From positions 62,001-126,000 of the forward strand of contig QAMH01000005.1 of assembly GCA_003149935.1 (NCBI GenBank): a stretch of DNA of 64,000 nucleotides. Direction: 5' to 3'. Position numbers and translations under genes: made by a program. The DNA is from Coriobacteriia bacterium. GTDB taxonomy: Bacteria > Actinomycetota > Coriobacteriia > Coriobacteriales > QAMH01. Positions 17,243 through 27,400 of this stretch are shown here, piece after piece; the stretch's first letter is position 1; each line of letters starts with the position of its first letter. The notes below the pieces were generated by a model. That model worked only from the letters and a program-made list of their open reading frames with translations, was not told the origin of the DNA and searched no databases.

Positions 17243-18628
17243 ATGATGTTCGAGAGTCTGTCCGATAAGCTGCAAAAGGCGTTCTCTGGATTCAGGTCCA
17301 AGGGGCACCTGACCGAGGATGACATCAACGAAGGTATCCGCGAGATACGCATGGCGCTGCTCGAGGCAGACGTCAATTACAAGGTCGTCAAGAACTTCAC
17401 GCGCCGCGTCAAGGAGCGCTGCCTGACCGCCGAGGTCATGGACTCGCTCACACCGGGCCAAAACGTCATCAAGATCGTACTCGACGAGCTTACCGAGCTG
17501 CTTGGTGGTACGACCGCCGAGCTCACCTTTGGCAGCCGCATCCCCGGCGTGGTTATGCTCGTCGGTCTGCAAGGTTCGGGTAAGACGACCGCTGCGGCCA
17601 AGCTTGCCTATCGTCTGATGAAGCAGGGGCACAATCCCCTGCTCGTGGCATGCGATGTGTATCGTCCCGCCGCCGCCGATCAGCTGCAGGCACTCGGTGA
17701 CGAAATGGGCGTGCGTGTCTATCGCGGCGATGGCAAGGATCCTGTCAAGATTGCCACGGAAGGCGTGCGCGACGCTGTCGATAACCTGCGTGACGTGGTA
17801 ATTGTCGATACGGCCGGCCGCTTGCATGTGGACGATGAGATGATGGACGAGGCCGTTGCCATACGCGATGCGGTCGAACCTGATCAAATCCTTATGGTCG
17901 TCGATGCCATGACCGGTCAGGATGTTGTCAACGTCGCCGCGGCGTTTGCCGAGAAGGTCGACTTCGACGGTGTCATCATGTCGAAGATGGATGGCGATGC
18001 TCGTGGTGGTGGCGCGCTCTCCATCCTCGAGGTCACGGGCAAGCCCATCGAGTTCATTTCCGCAGGCGAGCGCCCCGACTCCCTCGAGATCTTCCACCCC
18101 GATCGTATGGCCAAGCGCATCCTCGGCATGGGTGATGTCGTCTCGGTCATCGAGCGCGCCATCGAGATCCAGGACCGCGAGATGGAGGCCGCCGAGGCCG
18201 AGCGCCTCGCCCGCGCCGATTTCGACTTCAATGACTTCCTCCAAGTCATCGGCCAGACGCGCAAGATGGGCGGTCTCGGAAAACTCGTGAGCGCGCTTCC
18301 CGGTGGCGACAAGGCGCTCAACGCTGGACAGGTCGACGAGCACGAGCTCGATCGCACCGAGGCGATCATCAACTCGATGACAAAGGAGGAGCGGGCCAAG
18401 CCGACGCTGCTCAACGGCTCGCGCCGCAAGCGCATCGCCGATGGTTGCGGCATGTCGATCCAGCAGGTCAATCAGCTCATCAAGCGCTATAACGAGACGC
18501 GCAAGCAGGTCAAGAAGATGATGACCGCCATGAACCAGGGTGGCAAGAAGGGCAAGCGCGGCAGGAAGCGTATGGGCATCCCCGGCCTGGGTGACATTGA
18601 CCTGAGCCAACTCAAGAACATGATGTAG
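17243..18628 (+). CDS. ffh: Signal recognition particle protein Ffh
   Basis: A 461-residue protein. The N domain is at about 1-90. The G domain has the P-loop GLQGSGKTTAAAKLA, DVYRPAAADQL, VDTAGR and SKMDGDARGG. The Met-rich M domain starts near residue 315 and includes GSRRKRIADGCGMS, which binds 4.5S RNA. It recognises signal sequences on nascent chains and pairs with FtsY. The start is ATGATG at 17243/17246 after AAGGAG, 6 bases from the ftsY stop. Confidence 0.97.
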   Translation: MMFESLSDKLQKAFSGFRSKGHLTEDDINEGIREIRMALLEADVNYKVVKNFTRRVKERCLTAEVMDSLTPGQNVIKIVLDELTELLGGTTAELTFGSRIPGVVMLVGLQGSGKTTAAAKLAYRLMKQGHNPLLVACDVYRPAAADQLQALGDEMGVRVYRGDGKDPVKIATEGVRDAVDNLRDVVIVDTAGRLHVDDEMMDEAVAIRDAVEPDQILMVVDAMTGQDVVNVAAAFAEKVDFDGVIMSKMDGDARGGGALSILEVTGKPIEFISAGERPDSLEIFHPDRMAKRILGMGDVVSVIERAIEIQDREMEAAEAERLARADFDFNDFLQVIGQTRKMGGLGKLVSALPGGDKALNAGQVDEHELDRTEAIINSMTKEERAKPTLLNGSRRKRIADGCGMSIQQVNQLIKRYNETRKQVKKMMTAMNQGGKKGKRGRKRMGIPGLGDIDLSQLKNMM

Positions 18629-18655
18629 ACGAGAGAATTGCGTGGAAGGCGAATA

Positions 18656-19162
18656 ATGCCAATGGAGATGTGGGACATCTACGACGAGCATATGAACAAG
18701 ACCGGCAAGACCATGGAGCGCGACAACTGGAGCATGCAGCCCGGCGAATACCACGTATCCGTGCTGGGCGTTGTGCAGAGGCCTGACAAAAAGTACCTCA
18801 TCACGCAGCGCAAGATGGACAAGCCATGGGGTGCCGGCTGGTGGGAGTTCCCCGGTGGCGCCGTGCGTGCGGGCGAGGAGCCCGAAGCGGCGGTGCGTCG
18901 CGAGGTCGCCGAGGAGACGGGACTGGACGTCTCTGACGTTGCGGCGGAGAAGGTGCTCACCTACAAGCGCGAGGATCCGAACGACGACAACAACTACTTC
19001 ATGGTCGTCTACAAGTTCGAACTCGATGCCGACGAGTCCATGGTCGCGGTCCAGGAAGAGGAAGTCGAGGACTTCGCGTTTGCCGATGTGGCCAAAATCA
19101 AGTCCTTGGCAGACGAGGGCATTTTTCTCCATTACAGCAGCGTTAGCTCCATTTTCGAATAG
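18656..19162 (+). CDS. NUDIX hydrolase
   Basis: A protein of about 168 residues. The NUDIX box GGAVRAGEEPEAAVRREVAEETG fits GX5EX7REUXEEXGU. The N-terminal MWDIYDEHMNKTGKTMER segment resembles the IPP-isomerase-like or Nudix class that begins with a WDI-D--G-KTG--R motif. The ATG at 18656 has GGAAGGCG upstream; 18662 and 18668 are alternatives. The substrate (a nucleoside diphosphate linked to another group) cannot be inferred. Confidence 0.88.
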   Translation: MPMEMWDIYDEHMNKTGKTMERDNWSMQPGEYHVSVLGVVQRPDKKYLITQRKMDKPWGAGWWEFPGGAVRAGEEPEAAVRREVAEETGLDVSDVAAEKVLTYKREDPNDDNNYFMVVYKFELDADESMVAVQEEEVEDFAFADVAKIKSLADEGIFLHYSSVSSIFE

Positions 19163-19174
19163 GACGATTACATC

Positions 19175-20191
19175 ATGCAGAAAACCGATACGGTCTTAAT
19201 GGCACACGGCAGTGGCGGAACGATGATGCGCGATATCATCGAGCAGCTGTTCTTCGAGGCATATGCAGGCGACACGCTGCGGCGCGGCGATGACGCGGCT
19301 ACGCTCGACATCGCGGGCGGGCGCGTTGCGTTCTCGACTGACACCTTCGTGGTGACGCCGCACTTCTTTCCCGGTGGCGATATCGGACATCTGGCCGTAT
19401 GCGGTACGGTAAACGACGTGGCGACTAGCGGAGCCACGCCACGCTACCTTTCCTGCGGCTTCGTGCTCGAGGAGGGCTATCCGCTCGATGACTTGCGACG
19501 TGTGTGCGCGTCGATGGCGGCGACGGCCAAGGAAGCTGGTGTCGAGATCGTGACGGGGGATACCAAGGTCGTGAACCGTGGCCATGGCGATGGCATCTAC
19601 ATCAATACGGCCGGCATCGGCGAGCTACGCGATGGGGTTGACCTCTCCGCATCGCACATCAAGCCGGGCGACAAGGTCCTCGTCAGCGGCAGCATCGGCG
19701 ACCACGGCATCGCAATCATCTCGACGCGCGAGGAGCTCAGCTTCTCGACGCAGATCGAGTCGGATGCCGCCCCGCTCAACCACATGATCGCTGCGGTGCT
19801 CGACGCATGTCCGGCAGGGAGCGTTCGCGCGTTTCGAGACCCCACGCGTGGCGGTCTCGCCTCCACGCTCAACGAGTTTGCGAGCACGGCGCATGTCGAC
19901 ATTCGCGTCGATGAGGATGAGGTACCCGTGCATGATCAGGTACGTGGCGCCTGCGAGATGCTTGGCTACGACGTCTTCCAGGTTGCCAACGAGGGCAAGA
20001 TGGTCTGCGTGTGCGCACCCGAGGCGGCCGATGCCGCGCTTGCGGCCATGCGTGCGGATAAGTATGGCGCCGAGGCGGCGATTATCGGCGAGGTACTCGA
20101 GGGCGACGGCCGCGTATATCTGCGCACGTCCTTTGGCAGCGAGCGCATCCTTGACATGCTCGTTGGCGAGCAACTCCCTCGCATCTGCTAG
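19175..20191 (+). CDS. hypE: Hydrogenase maturation protein HypE
   Basis: A 338-residue AIR-synthase-like protein. It begins with the HGSGG motif, has the ATP-binding RGDDAA and STDTFVVTPHFFPGGDIG segments, and ends exactly with PRIC. The terminal Cys is the residue that carries the carbamoyl and then thiocyanate group for the CN ligands of [NiFe]-hydrogenase. No hypF, hypC, hypD, hypA/B or hydrogenase structural gene is beside it, so it is detached from the usual hyp cluster. A nikR gene lies 36 kb away in the same window. Confidence 0.93.
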   Translation: MQKTDTVLMAHGSGGTMMRDIIEQLFFEAYAGDTLRRGDDAATLDIAGGRVAFSTDTFVVTPHFFPGGDIGHLAVCGTVNDVATSGATPRYLSCGFVLEEGYPLDDLRRVCASMAATAKEAGVEIVTGDTKVVNRGHGDGIYINTAGIGELRDGVDLSASHIKPGDKVLVSGSIGDHGIAIISTREELSFSTQIESDAAPLNHMIAAVLDACPAGSVRAFRDPTRGGLASTLNEFASTAHVDIRVDEDEVPVHDQVRGACEMLGYDVFQVANEGKMVCVCAPEAADAALAAMRADKYGAEAAIIGEVLEGDGRVYLRTSFGSERILDMLVGEQLPRIC

Positions 20192-20194
20192 CCC

Positions 20195-20350
20195 CCTGTC
20201 ATTTCGAGCGTCTCCCTCTGTCATTTCGAGCGGAGCTGCCGAAGGCAGCGGAGTCGAGAAATCTCCCCGCGAGATCTCTCCACTCCGGCGCCTCCGGTCG
20301 AGATGACAATTCAGGGCACCACCATGCGGCGCCTCCGGTCGAGATGACAT
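20195..20350. repeat. Cluster of GTCATTTCGAGCG-type palindromic repeats
   Basis: Two GTCATTTCGAGCG heads (about 20198 and 20219), a GGAGTCGAGAAATCTC middle, and two CTCCGGTCGAGATGACA tails (about 20291 and 20333) occupy most of the gap between hypE and the dehydrogenase gene. The units are partial or nested copies of the element seen whole at 9939-10038. Confidence 0.8.
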
Positions 20351-20452
20351 CACAGAGAAAGCGTCGCGCTTCGCTCTCACGTGCTCTTCACATCTCCATG
20401 CGATAATACGTTGCCAAGAACAATGACAACTCATGACGGTGAGGAGCAAGCC

Positions 20453-21574
20453 ATGAGCACTGAAGAAACCGCGCAAACCTACGTTCCGTTCGACCTCATG
20501 CACGACTTCATGGTCGATGTCTTCGAGGCATACGGTGTTCCCCGCGAAGACGCCGAGATATGCACCGACGTTCTCATCGAATCCGACCGCCGTGGTATCG
20601 CAAGTCACGGCATCAATCGCTTCAAACCCATATACCTCGATCGCATCAAGAACGGCACGCTGCTGCCCAAGACTAACATCGAGATCCTGAAGGAGACGCC
20701 CACCACGCTCGTCATGGACGCGCATGACGGCATGGGCATGGTGGCGAGCTACGAGATGATGAAGCGCCTGATCGAGAAGGCCAAGACGCTCGGCATGGCA
20801 GGTGGTGCGATCCGCAACTCCACGCACTACGGCATCGCGGGGTACTGGGCGACGATGGCAAGTGACGAGGGGCTCATCGGCATCACCGGTACCAACGCCC
20901 GTCCCTCCATCGCCCCGACCTTTGGCGTCGAGAACATGCTCGGTACCAATCCGCTGACTTTCGCCCTGCCCACCGACGAGGACTTCCCCTTCTGCCTTGA
21001 CTGCGCCACGTCCATCTCGCAACGCGGCAAGATCGAGCGCTACGCCCGCGAGGGCAGTCCCACGCCGGCCGGCATGGTCATCGGTCGCGACGGCAGTGCC
21101 ATGACGGATAGCGACGAGATCCTCAAGGCTCTCGTCGAAGGCAACGCGGCATTGGCCCCGCTTGGCGGCATCGGCGAGGATCTCGGCGGTTACAAGGGCT
21201 ACGGTTATGCCACCGTGGTCGAGATTCTCTCGGCGGCGCTCGCCGGCGGCGAGTTCATGAAGGCGCTTACGGGTGTCTCTTCCGACGGCAATCCGCAGAT
21301 GTACGGTCTCGGGCACTTCTTCTTCGTGGTCGACCCCGATGCGTTTATGGGACAAGACACCTTTAGGAAGATCGCGGGCGATATCTCGCGCGAGCTACGC
21401 GCGTCCGAGAAAGCTCCCGGCGAAGAGCGCATCTACACGGCAGGCGAGAAGGAGCACCTGGCCTGGCTCGACCGCAAGGACAAGGGCATCCCGGTCAATG
21501 CTGCCGTCGAGCAGGAGATGACGCAGATTCGCGACGAACTCGGCTTGGATTACCGCTTCCCCTTCGAGGGCTAA
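20453..21574 (+). CDS. LDH2/malate-type NAD(P)-dependent oxidoreductase
   Basis: A 373-residue protein of the malate/L-lactate/ureidoglycolate dehydrogenase superfamily, which has a non-Rossmann NAD fold. Typical segments are SDRRGIASHGINRF (catalytic His), GMAGGAIRNSTHYGIAGYW, GTNPLTFALPT, and KGYGYATVVEILSAALAGG. It probably interconverts a 2-hydroxyacid and a 2-oxoacid; malate, lactate or ureidoglycolate cannot be separated by eye. The ATG at 20453 follows GAGGAGCAAG; an upstream in-frame extension has no Shine-Dalgarno and lies in repeats. Confidence 0.88.
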   Translation: MSTEETAQTYVPFDLMHDFMVDVFEAYGVPREDAEICTDVLIESDRRGIASHGINRFKPIYLDRIKNGTLLPKTNIEILKETPTTLVMDAHDGMGMVASYEMMKRLIEKAKTLGMAGGAIRNSTHYGIAGYWATMASDEGLIGITGTNARPSIAPTFGVENMLGTNPLTFALPTDEDFPFCLDCATSISQRGKIERYAREGSPTPAGMVIGRDGSAMTDSDEILKALVEGNAALAPLGGIGEDLGGYKGYGYATVVEILSAALAGGEFMKALTGVSSDGNPQMYGLGHFFFVVDPDAFMGQDTFRKIAGDISRELRASEKAPGEERIYTAGEKEHLAWLDRKDKGIPVNAAVEQEMTQIRDELGLDYRFPFEG

Positions 21575-21640
21575 CAACATCTCGTCTCATACGCAGGCAA
21601 GCTGCGAAGCGAAGTAGCCTGCCTGCGCATGTGACTACAA

Positions 21641-21674
21641 TGAAAAGGGCTCGGAGCATACACTCCGAGCCCTT
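21641..21674 (-). terminator. Terminator for the tRNA-His/tRNA-Lys unit
   Basis: A 12-base perfect stem (AAGGGCTCGGAG / CTCCGAGCCCTT) with a 6-base loop. Read on the minus strand it is followed by TTTCATT and lies 9 bases beyond the tRNA-Lys 3' end. It may also end the plus-strand dehydrogenase transcript. Confidence 0.8.
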
Positions 21675-21682
21675 GCGTTTCA

Positions 21683-21758
<76 letters not shown>

Positions 21759-21811
21759 GTCACAGCGAAAAAGGATTATACACGAAATCGCCGTACGCCC
21801 AAGCAGGAAAA

Positions 21812-21889
21812 TGGGGTGGGTAAAGGGATTCGAACCCTCGACCTCCAGAGCCACAATCTGGCGCGCTAACCAACTGCGCTATACCCACC
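21812..21889 (-). tRNA. tRNA-His (GTG)
   Basis: A cloverleaf on the minus strand with acceptor GTGGGTA/TACCCAC, the extra 5' G (position -1) opposite C73, and encoded CCA. The anticodon loop reads TTGTGGC, giving anticodon GTG, and the T-arm is GGGTTCGAATCC. It is upstream of tRNA-Lys in the same direction. Confidence 0.95.
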
Positions 21890-21989
21890 GTGAGCTTCCT
21901 GCGTCGATGCGCAAGGCGAGAGTATAGCGGATTTTCCCAGCGCCTACAAACGCTAATAGGAGTAAGATGGAAAACTTGTGAGAGGGGAG

Positions 21990-22007
21990 GGGTAACTGGC
22001 GTTACCC
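21990..22007. promoter_or_regulatory. Inverted repeat before cydA
   Basis: GGGTAAC-TGGC-GTTACCC is a perfect 7-base inverted repeat 21 bases before the cydA start codon. It could be an operator or a small mRNA hairpin close to the ribosome binding site (GAAGGAGG). TTGTGA just upstream looks like half a Rex site but lacks its partner. The tRNA region around it holds no protein gene. Confidence 0.45.
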
Positions 22008-22028
22008 AAGGTTCCTGAAGGAGGACAC

Positions 22029-23429
22029 ATGGAATTATTTGGCGACGTGGTCTTTCTGTCGCGCCTTCAGTTCGCGCTGACCGTCATATTCCACTTCCTG
22101 TTCGTGCCGCTGTCCATTGGATTGGGTCTGTTCGTTGCACTTACCCAGACGCGTGCCTACAAGACGCGTGATCCCAAGGACGAGGCGGATGCCCGCTTCT
22201 GGGTCAAGATCTTTACGCTCACCTTCACGGTTGGCGTTGCGACGGGCATCACGATGGAGTTTAGCTTCGGTACCAACTGGGCTAACTACTCCCGCTTCGT
22301 GGGTGACATCTTTGGCTCGCCGCTCGCGGCTGAGGCCTTGCTCGCGTTCTTCCTCGAGTCGTGCTTCCTCGGCGTGCTCCTCTTTGGGCGTAAGCGCGTA
22401 TCTCCCAAGTTTTACGTGGTCTCCGCCTGGCTTGTGTGGGTAGGTTCCATGCTCTCGGCCCTGTGGATTCTCATCGCGAACTCCTGGATGCAGACCCCGG
22501 CCGGCTTCGAGGTTGTCGAGACGGCTCATGGCAAGAAGGCCATCATTACCGACTTTTTTGCCGCGGCCTTCAACCCGCAGACCATTCCAACCTATCTGCA
22601 CACGATTCTCGCGCTGCTTATCTTCGGCGCCTTCATCGCCATGGCGATTGCCGCGTACTACCACATCAAAGGTCGCAATCCTGAGTTCGTCACGAAGATG
22701 ATGCGTTGGGGTGCCATCGTCACGCTTGTGTGCATGGTGCTCATGATGCCTGTCGCGCACATGCAGGCTCAGGTCGTCGCCGACGAGCAGCCTACCAAGC
22801 TCGCCGCGATGGAAGGTCAGTACGAGACCGAGCCTGTTCCCATGTACTTGTTTGGCATCGTCGATACCGAGAACGGCACGGTCATTGGCCCTTCGATTCC
22901 GGGCCTGACCTCATTCCTCGCCGCAGGTGACTTCAATGCCGAGTATCCTGGCCTCAATGACATAGAGGCCGCCGATCCTGGCAGCACTCCCACGGCAACC
23001 GAGGTACAGATTACCTTCCAGTCCTATCACATCATGATCGTCATGATGGGCGTCATTGCGTTGGCTGTCCTGCTTGCCCTTGTCATGGCCTTTGGCAAGA
23101 AGCTCAAGACTAAACGCTGGCCCTATGTCTTGATGCTCTTTCTCTGGATCGCGCCATTCCTCGCCATTCAGTTTGGCTGGGCAACGGCCGAGGTTGGCAG
23201 GCAGCCGTGGATCGTCACGGGCGAACTCAAGACGCTTGATGCCATCAGTCCGTCAGTGCCAGCCGATCAGCTTCTTCTCACCATTGGCCTCTTTATCATC
23301 ATCTATCTGGTGATTTTCATCGCATGGGCGCGCATCTTCTCCAAGATCGTCAAGAGCGGTCCCGAAAAGTGCTTGCCCGAGGCCAAAGATGCACCCGTCG
23401 TCGATGCGCAGGAAGGTGATGTGGCATGA
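22029..23429 (+). CDS. cydA: Cytochrome bd quinol oxidase subunit I
   Basis: A 466-residue membrane protein with about nine helices. The N-terminal FLSRLQFALTVIFHFLFVPLSIG contains the haem-binding His, and GRQPWIV near residue 396 is a conserved CydA segment. The Q-loop is of the short type, as in most Gram-positive enzymes. With CydB it reduces O2 to water with electrons from quinol and protects anaerobes against traces of oxygen. A strong GAAGGAGG lies before the ATG, and the cydB start overlaps the stop by 4 bases. Confidence 0.96.
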   Translation: MELFGDVVFLSRLQFALTVIFHFLFVPLSIGLGLFVALTQTRAYKTRDPKDEADARFWVKIFTLTFTVGVATGITMEFSFGTNWANYSRFVGDIFGSPLAAEALLAFFLESCFLGVLLFGRKRVSPKFYVVSAWLVWVGSMLSALWILIANSWMQTPAGFEVVETAHGKKAIITDFFAAAFNPQTIPTYLHTILALLIFGAFIAMAIAAYYHIKGRNPEFVTKMMRWGAIVTLVCMVLMMPVAHMQAQVVADEQPTKLAAMEGQYETEPVPMYLFGIVDTENGTVIGPSIPGLTSFLAAGDFNAEYPGLNDIEAADPGSTPTATEVQITFQSYHIMIVMMGVIALAVLLALVMAFGKKLKTKRWPYVLMLFLWIAPFLAIQFGWATAEVGRQPWIVTGELKTLDAISPSVPADQLLLTIGLFIIIYLVIFIAWARIFSKIVKSGPEKCLPEAKDAPVVDAQEGDVA

Positions 23430-24436
23430 CGCTCCCCATTCTCTGGTTCATCATCATCGCAGTGCTGATCTGCGCATATTACGTTCTCGATGGCTTCGAC
23501 CTTGGCGCAGGTGTGCTCTCGCCGTTCATCGCCAAGACTCCGGGCGAGAAACGCGCTCTCATGACCTCCATCGGTCCCGTTTGGGATGGCAACGAGGTTT
23601 GGCTGCTTACCGCAGGTGGCGCACTCTTTGCTGCATTCGCTCCTGCGTATGCGACCGTGTTTTCCGGCTTCTACCTGGCCATCATGCTCGTGCTCTTTGG
23701 CCTTATCATCCGCGCGGTGAGCCTCGAGTTCCGCGCGCATGATCCCAAGTGGCAGAAGCTTTGGGATGCGCTCTTCTTTGTGGGATCGCTCGTTCCCGCG
23801 CTGCTCTTCGGTGTCGCGCTGGGCAATTGCCTGCAGGGCGTCCCGCTTGATGCTGCCGGTAACTACATCGGCTCCTTCTTCGGCCTGCTCACGCCGTTCC
23901 CGCTCGTCTGCGGTCTGCTCGGTTTGGCGACGATCGTCACGCAGGGCGCCTGCTGGCTTGCGGCAAAGATCGAGACGGGCACGGAGCTGCATAAGCGTGC
24001 CGTCACGGCGCGCGTTGCCGGCCAGATTGTCACGGCCATTCTCGTCGTGGCCGTCTCCGTCATGTTCTTCACCTTTATCGGCTTTCCTCAGGGCGAAGGT
24101 CCCGCCTTCCCGTTCCTCGTGTTCGTTGCTTGCATACTGGTCGCTGCTATTGTCGTTGGCTTCCTGGCGGCTGGTCGTGGCAAGAACTGGCTTGCCTTTG
24201 GTGCGAACTCGGCTGTCTGCGTGGCGCTCGTCTTCGCTCTCGTGCTCGCCATGTTCCCCAATCTCGTCGTCTCCACGGGCCCCGGTCCATCCATTGACCT
24301 GTTCACCGCAGCTGCGAGCACTTATGGACTTACGGTGATGACCATCATCGCCTGCATTGGCGTTCCGCTGGTCGCCATATATCATGTCATTATTTACCGT
24401 ACCTTCCGCGGCACCATCAAGGTGGAGGAAGGCTAG
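23426..24436 (+). CDS. cydB: Cytochrome bd quinol oxidase subunit II
   Basis: A 336-residue membrane protein with about eight helices. The N-terminal YYVLDGFDLGAGVLSPF and WDGNEVWLLTAGGALFAAF are CydB signatures. It is translationally coupled to cydA (ATGA overlap). The usual cydDC cysteine/glutathione exporter genes do not follow; instead a MacB-like transporter begins 14 bases later. Confidence 0.96.
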   Translation: MTLPILWFIIIAVLICAYYVLDGFDLGAGVLSPFIAKTPGEKRALMTSIGPVWDGNEVWLLTAGGALFAAFAPAYATVFSGFYLAIMLVLFGLIIRAVSLEFRAHDPKWQKLWDALFFVGSLVPALLFGVALGNCLQGVPLDAAGNYIGSFFGLLTPFPLVCGLLGLATIVTQGACWLAAKIETGTELHKRAVTARVAGQIVTAILVVAVSVMFFTFIGFPQGEGPAFPFLVFVACILVAAIVVGFLAAGRGKNWLAFGANSAVCVALVFALVLAMFPNLVVSTGPGPSIDLFTAAASTYGLTVMTIIACIGVPLVAIYHVIIYRTFRGTIKVEEG

Positions 24437-24450
24437 AAGAAAGTATTTGC

Positions 24451-27400
24451 ATGATCGAGCTCAAGCACCTGCGCAAGTCCTACAGGGTCGGCGATTTCGA
24501 GCAAAAGGCGCTCGATGATGTCTCGATATCGTTCCGAGACAACGAGTTTGTCGCCGTCCTCGGGCCGTCGGGTTCTGGCAAGACCACCCTGCTCAACATA
24601 CTGGGTGGTCTTGATCATGCCGATACCGGCGAGCTCATCATCAACGGTACGTCCACCAAGGACTACTCAAGCGCCGATTGGGATACCTACCGCAACCATC
24701 ACATCGGCTTCATTTTCCAGAGCTACAACCTCATTCCGCATCAGACGGTGCTTTCGAATGTCGAGCTCGCGCTTACGCTCACGGGCGTGTCGCGCGAGGA
24801 GCGCCGAGCACGGGCCATGGCCGAGCTCGAGCGTGTCGGCTTGGCGGAACATGCCAACAAAAAGCCCAGCCAGCTTTCCGGTGGCCAGATGCAACGCGTC
24901 GCCATCGCCCGAGCCCTGGTGAACGACCCCGACATCGTGTTGGCAGACGAGCCCACGGGCGCACTCGATACCGAGACGGGCATCCAGGTCATGGACCTGC
25001 TGTCAGAGATCGCGAGTGACCGCCTCGTCATCATGGTCACGCATAACCCCGAGCTGGCCTACGATTATGCGAATCGCATTGTCAAGCTGCACGACGGACG
25101 CATTTCCGATGATAGCAACCCCTTCGAGCCGAGCAAGGCAGACGAACAAACTGCCAAGCTTGCCGCAAGCCAGCGCAACAAGGTGACTGATGGCCATAAG
25201 AAGCATGCGTCCATGTCGTTTCTCACGGCGCTCGCGCTTTCCTTCAACAACCTGATGACCAAGAAAGGCCGCACCTTTCTCACGGCGTTTGCGGGTTCCA
25301 TCGGCATCATCGGCATTGCGGCCATCCTTGCGCTTTCCAATGGCGTCAACAACTACATCGCCAAGGTGGAGGAGGATACGCTGTCGTCCACGCCGCTCAC
25401 TATCACGCAATCGAGTTTTGACGTGACTTCCATCATGATGCAGGCGGGTGACTACGTGCATGGCGATGGTGAAGCCGACGTCGCCGAGGGAGTCATTCCG
25501 GAGTCCACCATCATGGCCGACGTCTTGACGGACGTGAAGACGAACGACCTCAAGTCCCTGCGCTCCTTCTTCGAAGCGGACGGTGGGGATGTGAACCGCT
25601 ACGTGAACGCCATCGTCTACGGCTACGGCATCACTCCCCAAATCTACAAGTCCGACACCTCCGCTGGTATCAAGCAGCTCAATCCCGGCGCTCTGTCCTC
25701 GATTATGTCCAATGACATCAATTCCGCCGGCATGTTCTCGACCATGATGGGCTCCGCGAGCTCGTTCCAGGAGATGCTCGACGATCAGAAGCTTCTCGAG
25801 GAGCAATACGACATCGTCGCCGGTGCGTGGCCCGCAAACTACGATGAGTGCGTGCTGGTGCTCAACAAGAACGGCGGCATCAGCGATTACACGCTCTACT
25901 CGCTGGGTATCCTCGATCCTGACGAGCTCAACGACCTCCTCATGGATGCCCTTGCCTCCGAGGAGCTCGATGTTCCCGACACTAACGTCGAGTTCACGCA
26001 GGAAGAGGCGCTGGCACTCACGTTCAAGGTCGTGAACGAGTGCGACATGTACACCAGGGCATCCTCTGGCTCGACGTGGGTCGACCGAAGTGACGACGAT
26101 GGCTACATGAAGGCGCAAATCGCCGATGGCCTCGACCTCAAGGTCGTGGGAATCATAAAGCCAAGCGCGACTGCATCGTCGACGTCCATGGACGAGGGCA
26201 TCGGGTATCGCCATGAGCTCGTTCTGCATCTCATCGAGCAGGCGGCCTCATCGCCCGTGGTCGAGGCTCAGATGGCCGAGCCCGATGTCGATATCTTCAC
26301 GGGTAAGACCTTCGAGTCGCTCAAGGACGACGCGGAGTCATCCTTCGACATGGGCTCGCTGTTCAGCATCGACCAGAACATGATGGCACGCGCCTTCAAC
26401 GTTGACAGCGCAGCCATCGAAGCGGCGATGGCAAGCGCGATGAGCGGCGCGGCCGCAAGCCTCGACACGAGCAATATGTTCGCGGATATCCCCGCACCGG
26501 ATTTCAGCGACCTTGACATCGACGCCTCGGCGGGCATGCCCTCCGCAAGCCAGGTGGCGGCTCTCGAGCAGAGCCTGGGTCAAATGAGCAGCGGAGTCGT
26601 CATGGGCTTCATGCAGTACGTGAGCAGCAATCCTGGCAGCATGGCGGATTTGCCTGGGGCATGGAGTGCCTATCAGCAATCTGATGCCTACAGGACCATC
26701 ATCAATCAGACGGCAACGGGCATCGTATCGGGCATGTCCGGCTCCAGCGAGCAACTCCAGAAGGTCTTTACCGATGCCATCCAGAAGAAGATGAACGAGT
26801 ATATGACCGGGCAGCTCGTGCCGTACCTGCAGACGAAGATGGGAACCATGTTGCAGAGCTACACTACGAGCCTGGCAAGCTCCATGGCCAGCGCTCTCTC
26901 GAGCGCCATGGGCTCGGCAGTCTCGGTCGACCCGAGCATGTTCGCGCGCTCCATCACCGTCAACATGGACCAGGACGAACTCACTTCCATGTTCATGAAC
27001 CTCGCGCGTAGCAATGACCTGAGCTACGAGAACAACCTGCAGACCCTGGGCTATGCCGACATCGCAGACCCGATCACCATAAGCATCTACGCCAAGAGTT
27101 TCGATGACAAGCAGGTCGTCGAGGACATCATCGACCAGTACAACACGGATATGGAGGCTTCGGGCGAGGAGAACAAGACCATTTCCTACTCCGATATCAT
27201 GGGCGCGCTCATGAGCTCGGTCACCAACATCATCGATATGATCTCCATGGTGCTCATCGCCTTCGTCTCCATCTCGCTCGTCGTGAGCTCCATCATGATT
27301 GGCATCATCACCTACATCAGCGTCCTCGAGCGCAAGAAGGAGATTGGCATCCTGCGCGCCATGGGCGCGAGCAAGGGCAACGTCGCCAACATCTTCAACG

